64,000 nt of DNA. It comes from Alphaproteobacteria bacterium. GTDB taxonomy: Bacteria > Pseudomonadota > Alphaproteobacteria > Rhodobacterales > Rhodobacteraceae. Within the stretch, counting starts at the first letter, position 1, and each line of letters starts with the position of its first letter. The translations under genes and the position numbers were made by a program. The notes beneath the pieces are model-generated. The model worked only from the letters and a program-made list of their open reading frames with translations. It did no database searches and had not been told where the DNA came from. The stretch is from the NCBI GenBank assembly GCA_030427405.1, contig JAUHXK010000004.1, positions 124,001-188,000 on the forward strand. The letters are read 5' to 3'. Below, one piece after another: positions 45,924 through 55,294 of the stretch.

Positions 45924-47114
45924 ATGACAGAGAAATTCACTGGTAGTTTTACCCAGCAGGAACCGATCCCCGATGACGCCATCGCGGCGGCGGTCGACGT
46001 TCTGCGCCATGGTCGGTTGCATCGCTACAACGTCGCCCCGACCGAGTTGAGCGAGACCGCCTTGCTGGAACAGGAATTTGCCGCCCAGACCGGCGCCAAA
46101 TATTGTCTGGCCGTCGCCTCGGGTGGCTATGCGCTGGCGACGGCATTGCGGGCGATCGGGGTACAGCCCGGAGACCCGGTTCTGACCAATGCCTTCACCC
46201 TTGCTCCGGTTCCGGGTGCGATTGCATCGGTCGGTGCGCGGCCCGTGTTCGTCGGCGTGAACGAGGCGCTGACCATTGACCTGGATGATCTGGCCGCCAA
46301 GCTGGGACAGGCCCGTGTCCTGATGCTGAGCCATATGCGGGGACACCTGTGTGATATGGACCGCTTGATGCAGATGTGCGATGCGGCGGGTGTGACGGTG
46401 ATCGAGGATTGCGCACACACGATGGGCGCGGCCTGGCGTGGGCAAAAATCGGGCCGGCAGGGCGCCGTCGGCTGCTATTCCTGCCAGACATACAAACATG
46501 TAAATTCCGGCGAAGGCGGTTTGCTGGTCACCGATGATGCCGAACTGGCCGCGCGAGCTACGATCCTGTCGGGGTCCTATATGCTGTACGAGCGCCATCT
46601 GGCCGCTCCTGCACCTGAGGTGTTCGAGCGGGTCAAGTATACTACGCCCAATGTTTCGGGGCGCATGGACAATCTGCGCGCGGCGATTCTGCGTCCGCAA
46701 TTGCGAGATCTGGAAAGACAGGTGGCCCGCTGGAACGAACGCTATCGCGAGATCGAAGCCGGGCTGGCAGGAACGCCTGGGCTGCGCACGGTCGAACGCC
46801 CGGCCGAAGAGACCTATGTCGGGTCTTCGATCCAGTTTCTTTTGCTGGACTGGTCGCCCGAAGACATCGCCGAGGTGATCCGGCGATGTGCCGCCCGTGG
46901 GGTCGAATTGAAGTGGTTCGGAGGGGCCGAGCCAAGCGGGTTCACCTCGCGCTATGACAGTTGGCGCTATGTCGAGGCGGAGCGGATGCCGGACAGCGAC
47001 CGGATTCTTGCCGGAATACTGGACATGCGCGTGCCGCTGACATTTTCACTGGATGACTGCCGGTTGATTGCGCGGATCATCCGCGCCGAAGTCGGGGCGG
47101 TCTATCAGTCGTGA
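45924..47114 (+). CDS. DegT/DnrJ/EryC1/StrS family aminotransferase
   Basis: 396 aa from ATG 45924 (MTEKFTGSFTQQEPIPDDAI). PLP aspartate-aminotransferase fold as in sugar-aminotransferases. Motifs: ALATALRAIGVQPGDPVLTN, VIEDCAHTMGAAWRG, and the Schiff-base lysine in CQTYKHVNSGEGGLLVTDDA. Members transfer amino groups to keto-sugars in surface polysaccharides, but no sugar-nucleotide genes other than glmU/glmS are near. A GTG at 45882 with GAGGGG upstream is an alternative start overlapping the gph leader. Followed by a long hairpin. Confidence 0.85.
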   Translation: MTEKFTGSFTQQEPIPDDAIAAAVDVLRHGRLHRYNVAPTELSETALLEQEFAAQTGAKYCLAVASGGYALATALRAIGVQPGDPVLTNAFTLAPVPGAIASVGARPVFVGVNEALTIDLDDLAAKLGQARVLMLSHMRGHLCDMDRLMQMCDAAGVTVIEDCAHTMGAAWRGQKSGRQGAVGCYSCQTYKHVNSGEGGLLVTDDAELAARATILSGSYMLYERHLAAPAPEVFERVKYTTPNVSGRMDNLRAAILRPQLRDLERQVARWNERYREIEAGLAGTPGLRTVERPAEETYVGSSIQFLLLDWSPEDIAEVIRRCAARGVELKWFGGAEPSGFTSRYDSWRYVEAERMPDSDRILAGILDMRVPLTFSLDDCRLIARIIRAEVGAVYQS

Positions 47115-47153
47115 TCGGCGCGGGCGCGCCGGGTTCACCCATTGTTGGTCTAC

Positions 47154-47184
47154 GCAATACGCCGCCCGCTGGGCGGCGTATTGC
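47154..47184. terminator. 14-bp perfect hairpin after the DegT gene
   Basis: GCAATACGCCGCCC (47154-47167) pairs with GGGCGGCGTATTGC (47171-47184) over a GCT loop, 40 bp after the stop. The long GC-rich stem suggests termination or 3' stabilisation even though the following T-run is poor (TGTTG). Confidence 0.6.
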
Positions 47185-47214
47185 TGTTGAATGTGCTGCA
47201 ATCAATCGCAGTCG

Positions 47215-47262
47215 TTGACCCGTCGCGTTTTCGCTGCTAATTGGTTATTGAACACTTGTTCA
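47215..47262 (+). promoter_or_regulatory. Candidate liu-cluster promoter and operator
   Basis: TTGACC (47215-47220) lies 17 nt from a weak -10-like TAATTG (47238-47243). Just downstream is the inverted repeat TGAACA-CT-TGTTCA (47249-47262), 29 bp before the isovaleryl-CoA dehydrogenase start. Its position is that of a repressor site; the regulator is not in the window. Confidence 0.4.
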
Positions 47263-47290
47263 TTAACGCGATGGCTGGAGGAGAGCGCGG

Positions 47291-48454
47291 ATGTTCATGG
47301 CAACAATGCAATTCGATCTGGGCGAAGAGGTGAACGCCCTGCGCGACATGGTGCATCGCTGGGCGCAGGAACGGGTCAAGCCGATGGCCGCCGAGATTGA
47401 TCAGTCGAATGCCTTTCCAAACGAGTTGTGGAAGGAAATGGGCGATCTGGGGCTTTTGGGTGTGACTGTTCCCGAAGAATTCGGCGGCGCCGGAATGTCT
47501 TATCTGGCGCATACGATCGCGGTCGAGGAAATCGCCCGCGCCTCGGCCTCGGTTTCGTTGTCCTATGGGGCCCATTCAAACCTTTGCGTGAACCAGATCA
47601 AGCTGAACGGTACGCCAGAGCAAAAGGCGAAATATCTGCCGCGTCTGATTTCGGGCGACCATGTCGGCGCTTTGGCCATGTCCGAGGCCGGGGCAGGTTC
47701 GGACGTTGTCTCGATGACCTTGCGGGCCGAAAAACGCAATGACCACTATCGCCTGAACGGAAATAAATACTGGATCACCAACGGCCCGGATGCCGATACG
47801 CTGGTCGTCTATGCAAAGACCGATCCCGAGGCGGGCTCCAAGGGGATCACTGCCTTTTTGATCGAAAAGGAAATGAAGGGGTTCTCGACCTCGCCGCATT
47901 TCGACAAGCTGGGGATGCGTGGGTCGAATACGGCCGAGCTGGTGTTCGAGGATGTCGAAGTGCCGTTCGAAAACGTCCTGGGGCAGGAAGGCAAGGGCGT
48001 CGCGGTGCTGATGTCCGGGCTGGATTATGAACGTGTGGTTCTTGCGGGCATCGGGACCGGCATCATGGCGGCCTGCCTTGATGAGGTGATGCCATATCTT
48101 GCCGAACGCAAGCAGTTCGGAAAGCCGATTGGCAGCTTTCAGTTGATGCAGGGCAAGATCGCCGACATGTACACGGCCATGAACGCCGCACGCGCCTATG
48201 TCTACGAAGTGGCAAAAGCATGTGATCACGGCGATGTAACCCGTCAGGACGCCGCCGCTTGCTGTTTGTTCGCGTCCGAGCAGGCGATGGTCCAGGCGCA
48301 TCAGGCCGTGCAGGCGTTGGGTGGCGCAGGGTTCTTGGCGGATGCACCGGTCAGCCGGATTTTCCGCGATGCCAAGCTGATGGAAATCGGGGCCGGCACG
48401 AGCGAAATTCGCCGGATGCTGATCGGGCGCGAGCTGATGGGTGGGATGCTCTGA
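47291..48454 (+). CDS. ivd: Isovaleryl-CoA dehydrogenase
   Basis: 387 aa. FAD flavoprotein, first committed step after leucine transamination and decarboxylation: isovaleryl-CoA to 3-methylcrotonyl-CoA. ACAD motifs: [36 protein letters not shown], and [20 protein letters not shown]. The base Glu is placed in [11 protein letters not shown], as in isovaleryl-CoA dehydrogenases, rather than near the C-terminus. RBS GGAGGAG before ATG 47291. The rest of the pathway lies from 49 to 57 kb. Confidence 0.94.
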   Translation: MFMATMQFDLGEEVNALRDMVHRWAQERVKPMAAEIDQSNAFPNELWKEMGDLGLLGVTVPEEFGGAGMSYLAHTIAVEEIARASASVSLSYGAHSNLCVNQIKLNGTPEQKAKYLPRLISGDHVGALAMSEAGAGSDVVSMTLRAEKRNDHYRLNGNKYWITNGPDADTLVVYAKTDPEAGSKGITAFLIEKEMKGFSTSPHFDKLGMRGSNTAELVFEDVEVPFENVLGQEGKGVAVLMSGLDYERVVLAGIGTGIMAACLDEVMPYLAERKQFGKPIGSFQLMQGKIADMYTAMNAARAYVYEVAKACDHGDVTRQDAAACCLFASEQAMVQAHQAVQALGGAGFLADAPVSRIFRDAKLMEIGAGTSEIRRMLIGRELMGGML

Positions 48455-48466
48455 AACAGGGCAGCA

Positions 48467-48500
48467 CGCCCCGCCTGTCAATGCTGCGGGGCGCGATTTT
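48467..48500 (+). terminator. Terminator after ivd
   Basis: CGCCCCGC (48467-48474) pairs with GCGGGGCG (48486-48493) over an 11-nt loop and is followed by CGATTTTT. It lies 12 nt after the ivd stop and would separate ivd transcripts from the convergent OmpW gene. Confidence 0.75.
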
Positions 48501-48509
48501 TCGTGGGGG

Positions 48510-49118
48510 TCAGAACTGATGAACGTAGGAAACGCCGACAAGCCAGGGATCGACCTCGGCCTTGCCGATATAGTTCCCGTTCAGGGTGACGTCCGAGTCG
48601 ATATCGAACCAGCGCACGTTCAGGCGAACCGCACCTTTTTCGGTGACCATATAGTCGACACCGGCTTGCAGCGAAACGCCGAACGAGTCGTCGATATTGA
48701 GGTCGCCCAGGGCCGAATCCTCGTCAAAGAAGATGGTATAGTTCAGGCCGGCGCCGACATAGGGTTTCCAGGCGCTGTTGGTCGCGAAGTGATAGTTGAG
48801 CGACAGGGTGGGCGGCAGCTGTTTGGTGCTGCCTGCGTCGACACTTCCGCCAAGGGTGATGTTGTGCTTGAACGGCGTCGCGGCCAGCAGTTCGATGCCC
48901 AGGTTGTCACGAATGAAGTATTCGGCGGTGAAGATCGGGCGCGTGTCCGAGTCGATTTCAGCGCTGAACCCGGCAAGAGTGCCGTTGTCGGACTTGGGAT
49001 CAAGGTAACCGACACCGACACCGACGGTCCAATCGCCTTGCGATTGGGCGAAGGCCGGGGCGGCAAGCGCCACGAGAGCGGTAGAAAGAGTCAAAGCGGC
49101 GAGTTTCTTTGTCATCAT
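48510..49118 (-). CDS. OmpW family outer membrane protein
   Basis: 202 aa. Signal peptide MMTKKLAALTLSTALVALAA ending APAFAQ. Eight-stranded barrel pattern: WTVGVGVGYLDPKSDNG, IFTAEYFIRDNLGIELLAA, the conserved PPTLSLNYHF, KPYVGAGLNYTIFFDE, and the C-terminal WLVGVSYVHQF ending in Phe as required by BAM. OmpW-type porins pass small hydrophobic molecules. Two tandem ATGs; 49118 used. It interrupts the liu cluster on the opposite strand. Confidence 0.93.
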   Translation of the reverse strand: MMTKKLAALTLSTALVALAAPAFAQSQGDWTVGVGVGYLDPKSDNGTLAGFSAEIDSDTRPIFTAEYFIRDNLGIELLAATPFKHNITLGGSVDAGSTKQLPPTLSLNYHFATNSAWKPYVGAGLNYTIFFDEDSALGDLNIDDSFGVSLQAGVDYMVTEKGAVRLNVRWFDIDSDVTLNGNYIGKAEVDPWLVGVSYVHQF

Positions 49119-49251
49119 TTGGCCTATGGAGTTGTAAACACGACTGTTTTGAATTCGGCGTGGCCTGTTCGCTCTGATCTGTGTCAAGAAACCGTGAAAT
49201 TGTCGGATGCGTTTCTTGCTCCAAGGCTCTGTAAAACATGGGGAAATCACC

Positions 49252-50778
49252 ATGCTTCCCGCTAGGCGCATACCGGGGTTGCGTGATGATGGCGGCTGGG
49301 ATGTCCCGCCGCAGTTGAACATGGCGCAGCAATGCCTGTCGCAGCCCGCAGGCCAGGTGGCGATCATCGAGTTGTCGCAGGGCGCCCGGCGTGACGTGAC
49401 CTATGGCGAACTCAACCGCCTGACCGACGGCATTGCGCGGGTCTTGTCCGCGCGTGTGCAGCCGGGGGACAGGGTCGGCGTTTTGCTGAGCCAGTCCGGA
49501 TGGTGCGCGGCTGCCCATCTGGCACTCTGGAAAATCGGCGCGATTTCTGTGCCCTTGTTCAAGCTGTTCCAGCATGATGCGCTGGCTGCCCGCATTGGCG
49601 ACGCGGGCGCGCAGATCGTTCTGACTGATGATGAGGGCGCGGCGTTGCTGGCGGGGCTGGCCCAGCCCATAATGGTCGAAGGGATTGCGCCGTCGGATGT
49701 CCCGGTGCCGTTTGTCCAAGCGGGCCCCGATGACCCGGCGGTCCTGATCTATACCTCGGGCACCACCGGCAGCGCCAAGGGGGCGTTGCACGGGCACCGG
49801 GTGTTGACCGGTCACTTGCCGGGGGTTTCGATCAGCCACAACCACCTGCGCCAGGGTGATTGCCTCTGGACGCCCGCGGACTGGGCCTGGATCGGTGGTC
49901 TGTTCGACGTGTTGATGCCAGGTCTGGCGCTGGGCGTTCCGGTCGTGGCGGCGCCGCTGGACAAGTTCACGCCCGAGGCCTGCGCCGACGTGATCGCGCG
50001 TGGCGGCGTACGCAATGTCTTTTTTCCGCCCACGGCGTTGCGGATGCTCAAGGCGGCAGATGTGGCGATCCCCGGTTTGCGGTCGGTCGCCTCGGGCGGC
50101 GAGCCATTGGGCGCGGAAATGCTGGCCTGGGGGCGGCGGGGATTTGGCCTGACGATCAACGAATTTTACGGCCAGACCGAATGCAACATGGTTGCATCAT
50201 CTTGCGCCGAGGATTTCCCGGTTCGCCCCGGCTGTATCGGAAAACCTGTGCCGGGGCATGAGGTGGCGGTGATTGATCAAGATGGTCAACCCACGGATCA
50301 GGAGGGCGACGTGGCCATCCGACGCGGCTCGGCCTCGATGCTGCTGGAATACTGGAGCCGACCCGAAGAGACCGCGCAGAAGTTTCGCGGCGACTGGCTG
50401 ATCACGGGGGATCGCGGTGTGCGCGAGGGCGAATACCTGCGCTTTGTGGGTCGCGATGATGACGTGATCACTTCGGCCGGATACCGCATCGGCCCGGCAG
50501 AGATCGAAGACTGCCTGCTGACCCACCCGGCGGTCGCGACCGTGGGCGTGGTCGGCAAACCCGACAAGCTGCGGACCGAGATCGTCAAGGCCTATGTGGT
50601 GTTGAAACCGGGGGCCGAGGCCTCAGGGTCAGAGTTGCAGGACTGGGTCAAGGACCGTCTGGCGCGGTATTCTTACCCGCGCGAGGTGGCGTTTCTGGAC
50701 GCGTTGCCGATGACGGTGACGGGGAAGGTGATCCGCAAGGAATTGAAGGCACTGGCGGCGGGGGAAGGACGAACATGA
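49252..50778 (+). CDS. AMP-dependent acyl-CoA synthetase
   Basis: 508 aa of the ANL superfamily. A3 motif YTSGTTGSAKGALHGH, A5-like INEFYGQTECNM, WLITGDRG, and C-terminal catalytic lysine in TVTGKVIRKEL. Forms acyl-CoA from a carboxylic acid, ATP and CoA. Within the liu cluster it may activate isovalerate, methylcrotonate or acetoacetate (from HMG-CoA lyase); its exact acid is not evident. ATG 49252 after GGGGAAA. It overlaps the next gene by ATGA (50775-50778). Confidence 0.88.
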   Translation: MLPARRIPGLRDDGGWDVPPQLNMAQQCLSQPAGQVAIIELSQGARRDVTYGELNRLTDGIARVLSARVQPGDRVGVLLSQSGWCAAAHLALWKIGAISVPLFKLFQHDALAARIGDAGAQIVLTDDEGAALLAGLAQPIMVEGIAPSDVPVPFVQAGPDDPAVLIYTSGTTGSAKGALHGHRVLTGHLPGVSISHNHLRQGDCLWTPADWAWIGGLFDVLMPGLALGVPVVAAPLDKFTPEACADVIARGGVRNVFFPPTALRMLKAADVAIPGLRSVASGGEPLGAEMLAWGRRGFGLTINEFYGQTECNMVASSCAEDFPVRPGCIGKPVPGHEVAVIDQDGQPTDQEGDVAIRRGSASMLLEYWSRPEETAQKFRGDWLITGDRGVREGEYLRFVGRDDDVITSAGYRIGPAEIEDCLLTHPAVATVGVVGKPDKLRTEIVKAYVVLKPGAEASGSELQDWVKDRLARYSYPREVAFLDALPMTVTGKVIRKELKALAAGEGRT

Positions 50779-51251
50779 AAAACAGTCTTATTTTGCTGTG
50801 CCTCTCTATGTCCGGCGCTTGCCAGGCTCGCGCAGAAACGGCGCCGGTCGCTGTTGACGTCTTGAAGTGGTTTGATGGGTGTGCCCAACTGACCCAGCCA
50901 GCCCTCGGGATGGTCATGGATGTCAATTGTTCGGAGATGGCCATGCAATATTGCATGACCGGTCGCCCTAAAGCCGAGTGGCCAAAATGCCTTGCCGACC
51001 TATCAGAGCACATGGTGTCGCAATCGACCAGTATCAGGGCCAGTATCCCGCAGTCCATCAAGGGAACGACCTGGCAAGCGCGCAGCTATGCGCGCCGTTA
51101 CCAGCGATTGGTCGAAGATGTTTCTGATTTTTGCGATTCCTCGCCCATAGACGAAATCCCGCCAGACGCTTGGTGCGACTTTTACCTGAAAACCGACGAT
51201 TGGGTGCAATGGCGATCTTTGCAGCGACTTGCCTTGGAGACTAAGCAATGA
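50775..51251 (+). CDS. Exported six-cysteine protein embedded in the liu operon
   Basis: 158 aa. Signal peptide [20 protein letters not shown], then six cysteines (36, 52, 60, 72, 120, 134) that could form three disulfides in the periplasm. No known domain. It overlaps the acyl-CoA synthetase stop by ATGA and its own stop overlaps the mccB start by ATGA, so it is translationally coupled on both sides. A periplasmic protein between two cytoplasmic catabolic enzymes is unexpected. Confidence 0.72.
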   Translation: MKNSLILLCLSMSGACQARAETAPVAVDVLKWFDGCAQLTQPALGMVMDVNCSEMAMQYCMTGRPKAEWPKCLADLSEHMVSQSTSIRASIPQSIKGTTWQARSYARRYQRLVEDVSDFCDSSPIDEIPPDAWCDFYLKTDDWVQWRSLQRLALETKQ

Positions 51252-52852
51252 AACTCACATCCAAAGCCATGCCCGCCTCTGAGGGCTTCAAGACAAACCG
51301 CGCAGCTCACCTTGACGCGTTGGCGCAAATCTCAGCCGTGGCGGAGGCGGCCCGTATGGGCGGGGGCGAAAAATCCCGTGCGCGGCATGAATCTCGCGGC
51401 AAGATGCTTCCCAGACGCAGGGTTGCAAACCTGCTCGATCCGGGGTCTCCGTTTCTGGAAATCGGCGCGACAGCGGCGCATGGGATGTATGGCGATGCCG
51501 CGCCCTGCGCCGGGGTGATCGCGGGCATTGGCCGGGTGCAGGGGCGCGAGGTCATGGTGGTGTGCAACGATGCCACTGTGAAGGGCGGCACATACTATCC
51601 GATGACCGTCAAAAAGCACCTCCGCGCGCAGGAGATTGCCGAGGAGAACCATCTGCCCTGTGTCTATCTGGTGGATAGCGGGGGTGCGAACCTGCCCAAT
51701 CAGGATGAGGTCTTCCCTGACCGCGATCACTTTGGCCGTATCTTTTACAATCAAGCGCGGATGAGCGCGAAGGGGATCGCTCAAATCGCCGTTGTGATGG
51801 GGTCGTGTACGGCTGGTGGGGCCTATGTGCCTGCGATGTCGGATGTGACGATCATCGTGAAAGAGCAGGGGACGATCTTTCTGGCCGGGCCGCCTTTGGT
51901 CAAGGCCGCGACGGGCGAGGTTGTCAGCGCCGAGGATTTGGGCGGAGGTGATGTCCATACCCGCCTGTCCGGCGTCGCGGATTATCTGGCCGAGGATGAT
52001 GCCCATGCACTGGCATTGGCACGGCGGGCGGTTGGGTCGCTGAACCTGCGCAAACCGCAGACGGTGGATTGGGCCAGCCCCGAAGACCCGGCCTATGACC
52101 CCGAGGAAATCATGGGCGTTGTTCCCGCTGACCTGCGCACGCCCTACGACATCCGCGAGGTGATTGCGCGTCTGGTCGATGGCTCTCGGTTCGATGAGTT
52201 CAAGCCGCGCTTTGGCGAGACGCTGGTAACTGGCTTTGCCCATGTCAAAGGCTGCCCTGTCGGGATCATCGCCAACAATGGCGTGCTGTTTTCCGAGGCC
52301 GCCCAGAAGGGCGCGCATTTTGTCGAGCTGTGCTCGCAGCGCCGTATCCCTTTGGTGTTCCTGCAGAACATCACGGGCTTTATGGTCGGTCGCAAATACG
52401 AGAACGAAGGCATCGCACGGCATGGGGCCAAGATGGTGACGGCGGTGGCGACAACCTCGGTGCCGAAGGTCACGATGCTGGTCGGAGGATCGTTCGGGGC
52501 CGGGAACTATGGCATGGCCGGTCGCGCCTATCAGCCGCGTTTCCTGTGGTCATGGCCGAACTCGCGGATCTCGGTGATGGGCGGCGAACAGGCCGCAGGT
52601 GTTCTGGCCACAGTAAAACGCGACGGGATCGAGCGGCAAGGCGGCACCTGGTCGGCCGAGGAAGAGGCCGAATTCAAACGACCCACGCTGGATATGTTCG
52701 AGGAACAATCCCATCCGCTCTATGCCTCGGCCCGGTTGTGGGATGACGGCATCATCGACCCGCGCAAATCGCGCGACGTGCTGGCCCTGTCGCTGAGTGC
52801 CGCACTGAACGCCCCGATCGAGGAGACACGTTTCGGCGTGTTCAGGATGTGA
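51248..52852 (+). CDS. mccB: Methylcrotonyl-CoA carboxylase carboxyltransferase (beta) subunit
   Basis: 534 aa. Carboxyltransferase half of biotin-dependent 3-methylcrotonyl-CoA carboxylase. Crotonase-like N and C domains: [38 protein letters not shown] (MCC-specific), [40 protein letters not shown], and [23 protein letters not shown] 51248 overlaps the upstream stop (ATGA). It pairs with the biotin subunit at 53284; a small ASCH gene sits between them. Confidence 0.95.
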   Translation: MKLTSKAMPASEGFKTNRAAHLDALAQISAVAEAARMGGGEKSRARHESRGKMLPRRRVANLLDPGSPFLEIGATAAHGMYGDAAPCAGVIAGIGRVQGREVMVVCNDATVKGGTYYPMTVKKHLRAQEIAEENHLPCVYLVDSGGANLPNQDEVFPDRDHFGRIFYNQARMSAKGIAQIAVVMGSCTAGGAYVPAMSDVTIIVKEQGTIFLAGPPLVKAATGEVVSAEDLGGGDVHTRLSGVADYLAEDDAHALALARRAVGSLNLRKPQTVDWASPEDPAYDPEEIMGVVPADLRTPYDIREVIARLVDGSRFDEFKPRFGETLVTGFAHVKGCPVGIIANNGVLFSEAAQKGAHFVELCSQRRIPLVFLQNITGFMVGRKYENEGIARHGAKMVTAVATTSVPKVTMLVGGSFGAGNYGMAGRAYQPRFLWSWPNSRISVMGGEQAAGVLATVKRDGIERQGGTWSAEEEAEFKRPTLDMFEEQSHPLYASARLWDDGIIDPRKSRDVLALSLSAALNAPIEETRFGVFRM

Positions 52853-52854
52853 CG

Positions 52855-53280
52855 ATGAGCGTTTCACTGAATGATGTCATGGCCCGCTATCCCGGTGCGC
52901 AGACCTTCAAATTTGGCGACAGCGCGGCGCTGAGTGCTGACCTGCTGGCTTTGGTGCGGGCGGGTCGCAAAACGGCAACTTGCGGTGCATTGCGCGACTA
53001 CCCGGAGGGCAGTGCTGACACTCCGGTCGTTGGACGGCGCGATATTGCCTTGGAATGGGACGGACGCCCGGCTTTGGTGATCGAAACGGTCGCGGTATCG
53101 ACCTGTCGCTTCTGTGACATGACCGAAGACTTCGCATTGGCCGAGGGTGAGAACGAAACGCTTGAAGGATGGCGCCAGGATCACCAGCGTTATTTCGAGC
53201 GTAACGGCGGTTTTGATCCCGAGATGGAGCTGCTGTGCGAACGGTTCCGCCTTGTCGAAGATCTGGCGGTAAAGGGGTAA
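52855..53280 (+). CDS. ASCH domain protein
   Basis: 141 aa. ASCH fold (PUA-related): KFGDSAALSADLLALVRAGR, KTATCGALRDY, DIALEWDGRPALVIETVAVS, and the C-terminal YFERNGGFDPEMELLCERFR typical of the family. ASCH proteins bind or modify RNA or nucleosides; some hydrolyse N4-acetylcytidine. ATG 52855 is preferred to GTG 52849. It lies 2 bp after mccB and 3 bp before mccA, so it is part of the liu transcript without an obvious metabolic reason. Confidence 0.82.
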   Translation: MSVSLNDVMARYPGAQTFKFGDSAALSADLLALVRAGRKTATCGALRDYPEGSADTPVVGRRDIALEWDGRPALVIETVAVSTCRFCDMTEDFALAEGENETLEGWRQDHQRYFERNGGFDPEMELLCERFRLVEDLAVKG

Positions 53281-53283
53281 GCC

Positions 53284-55215
53284 ATGTTCAATAAAATCCT
53301 GATTGCCAACCGTGGCGAGATTGCTTGCCGTGTGATGGAAACCGCTCAGAAAATGGGTGTTGCATGTGTGGCCGTTTATTCCGATGCGGATGCAGGGGCC
53401 AAGCACGTTCAGATGGCCGATGAGGCGGTGCATATCGGCGGCGCGGCCCCGGCGGACAGCTATCTGAAGGGTGATGTAATCATTCAGGCCGCGCGCGATA
53501 CCGGCGCCCAGGCGATCCATCCGGGGTACGGGTTTCTGTCCGAGAACCCAGACTTCGTGGATGCGGTCGAGGCTGCGGGTCTGACCTTTATCGGGCCATC
53601 GGCGGATGCGATCCGCAAGATGGGTCTGAAGGACGCAGCAAAGGTTCTGATGGAGCAGGCAGGCGTCCCGGTGGTGCCCGGCTATCACGGCGACAATCAG
53701 GATGCGGAACATCTGTCGGGGGCCGCTGATACGATCGGGTATCCGGTTCTGATCAAAGCCGTCGCCGGCGGCGGGGGCAAAGGCATGCGGCTGGTCGAGC
53801 GGTCCGAGGATTTCGCGGCCGCCTTGGACAGTGCGCGTGGCGAGGCCAGGACCGCCTTTGGCAATGACGCCGTGCTGGTCGAAAAATATGTCGCCAAACC
53901 GCGCCATATCGAGGTGCAGGTGTTCGGCGACGGCACCCATGCGGTGCATCTGTTCGAACGCGATTGTTCGCTGCAACGGCGGCACCAGAAGGTGATAGAA
54001 GAGGCCCCGGCCCCCGGCATGACTCCCGAAATGCGCGAGGCGATGGGGCAGGCGGGCGTCCGCGCCGCCGAGGCCATCGGTTACAAGGGTGCAGGGACGG
54101 TTGAATTCATCGTCGATGCCTCGGATGGGCTGCGCCCGGATCGGTTCTGGTTCATGGAGATGAACACGCGTCTTCAGGTCGAACACCCGGTGAGCGAGGC
54201 GATTACAGGTGTTGATCTGGTCGAATGGCAGTTGCGGGTGGCCGCAGGGGAAAGCCTGCCGAAACGGCAGGAGGAATTGTCGATCAACGGCCATGCGTTT
54301 GAGGCGCGGCTTTATGCCGAGGATGTCCCTAAAGGCTTCCTCCCTGCGACGGGGACTCTGACACATTTGCAATTCCCGACTAATTGCCGCGCCGACAGCG
54401 GTGTGCGGGCCGGGGATACGATCAGCCCGTGGTATGATCCGATGATCGCCAAGGTGGTCGTACATGGCCCGACGCGCGCGGTTGCATTGGAGACCCTGCA
54501 TCGGGCCTTGCGCGGAACCGAGGTTGCAGGGACGGTAACGAACCTTGCCTTCTTGGGGGCGTTGACCCGCCATAACGGGTTTGCCGCGGGCGATGTCGAC
54601 ACCGGTTTGATCGGCCGCGATCTGGACGGGTTGGTGCGGGCGCCCGAGATGCGCCCCGCCGCCTGTGTTGCGGCAGCAATGGTGGCGCTTGGCCTCGACA
54701 AGGCCAAGGCGCATACCGGGTTCACATTGTGGGCTCCGCTGCATCGTGCGGTGCAGCTGACATACGAAGATGCGGTTGTTGATCTGGATGTTCAGGTCGA
54801 AGGTCCCGATCGGCAGATCTGGCAACTCAACGGTGCCGAAGTCACCGCAAAGCGTCAAAACACGGGCTGGGTCATTGATGGCGCACCGATGCCTCGGGTT
54901 GCCATGTCCGGCGCGCGGATCACCGTGTTCGACCAATATGGGCTGGCATTTGATCTCGTCGATCCGCTTGACCGGGATGCCAGCGCCGCGGGCGATACCA
55001 ATGTCATCGAAGCGCCGATGCCCGGTCTGGTAAAGGCAGTCTTTGCCGAGGCAGGCCAGACGGTGAAAGAGGGCGACCGGCTGGCCATTCTGGAAGCGAT
55101 GAAGATGGAACACTCGCTGTTGGCGGCGCGTGACGGCGTGGTGGCCGAGGTATTGGCCGAGGCGGGCGCCCAGGTCGAGGCCGGGGCTGCCCTGGTCCGG
55201 TTGCAAGAGGATTGA
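53284..55215 (+). CDS. mccA: Methylcrotonyl-CoA carboxylase biotin-containing (alpha) subunit
   Basis: 643 aa. Biotin carboxylase domain (1-445): FNKILIANRGEIACRVMETA, GGGGKGMRLVERSEDF ATP loop, FMEMNTRLQVEHPVSEAITG. BT-like middle domain, then biotinyl domain with EAMKMEH, biotin on Lys607. Carboxylates biotin for MccB; adjacent mccB, HMG-CoA lyase and methylglutaconyl-CoA hydratase genes support methylcrotonyl rather than propionyl specificity. ATG 53284. Confidence 0.94.
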   Translation: MFNKILIANRGEIACRVMETAQKMGVACVAVYSDADAGAKHVQMADEAVHIGGAAPADSYLKGDVIIQAARDTGAQAIHPGYGFLSENPDFVDAVEAAGLTFIGPSADAIRKMGLKDAAKVLMEQAGVPVVPGYHGDNQDAEHLSGAADTIGYPVLIKAVAGGGGKGMRLVERSEDFAAALDSARGEARTAFGNDAVLVEKYVAKPRHIEVQVFGDGTHAVHLFERDCSLQRRHQKVIEEAPAPGMTPEMREAMGQAGVRAAEAIGYKGAGTVEFIVDASDGLRPDRFWFMEMNTRLQVEHPVSEAITGVDLVEWQLRVAAGESLPKRQEELSINGHAFEARLYAEDVPKGFLPATGTLTHLQFPTNCRADSGVRAGDTISPWYDPMIAKVVVHGPTRAVALETLHRALRGTEVAGTVTNLAFLGALTRHNGFAAGDVDTGLIGRDLDGLVRAPEMRPAACVAAAMVALGLDKAKAHTGFTLWAPLHRAVQLTYEDAVVDLDVQVEGPDRQIWQLNGAEVTAKRQNTGWVIDGAPMPRVAMSGARITVFDQYGLAFDLVDPLDRDASAAGDTNVIEAPMPGLVKAVFAEAGQTVKEGDRLAILEAMKMEHSLLAARDGVVAEVLAEAGAQVEAGAALVRLQED

Positions 55216-55294
55216 TCTGTCACGGCGCGGAATTGCATGGCACAGTCAGACCATCGGTATTTGAAACCAAAACATGTCAGGGAGGGGCGCCGGA

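Noticed and set aside
52864-55206. 780-aa open frame antisense to mccA
   Set aside because: Shadow of the biotin carboxylase; no motifs and no start signals.
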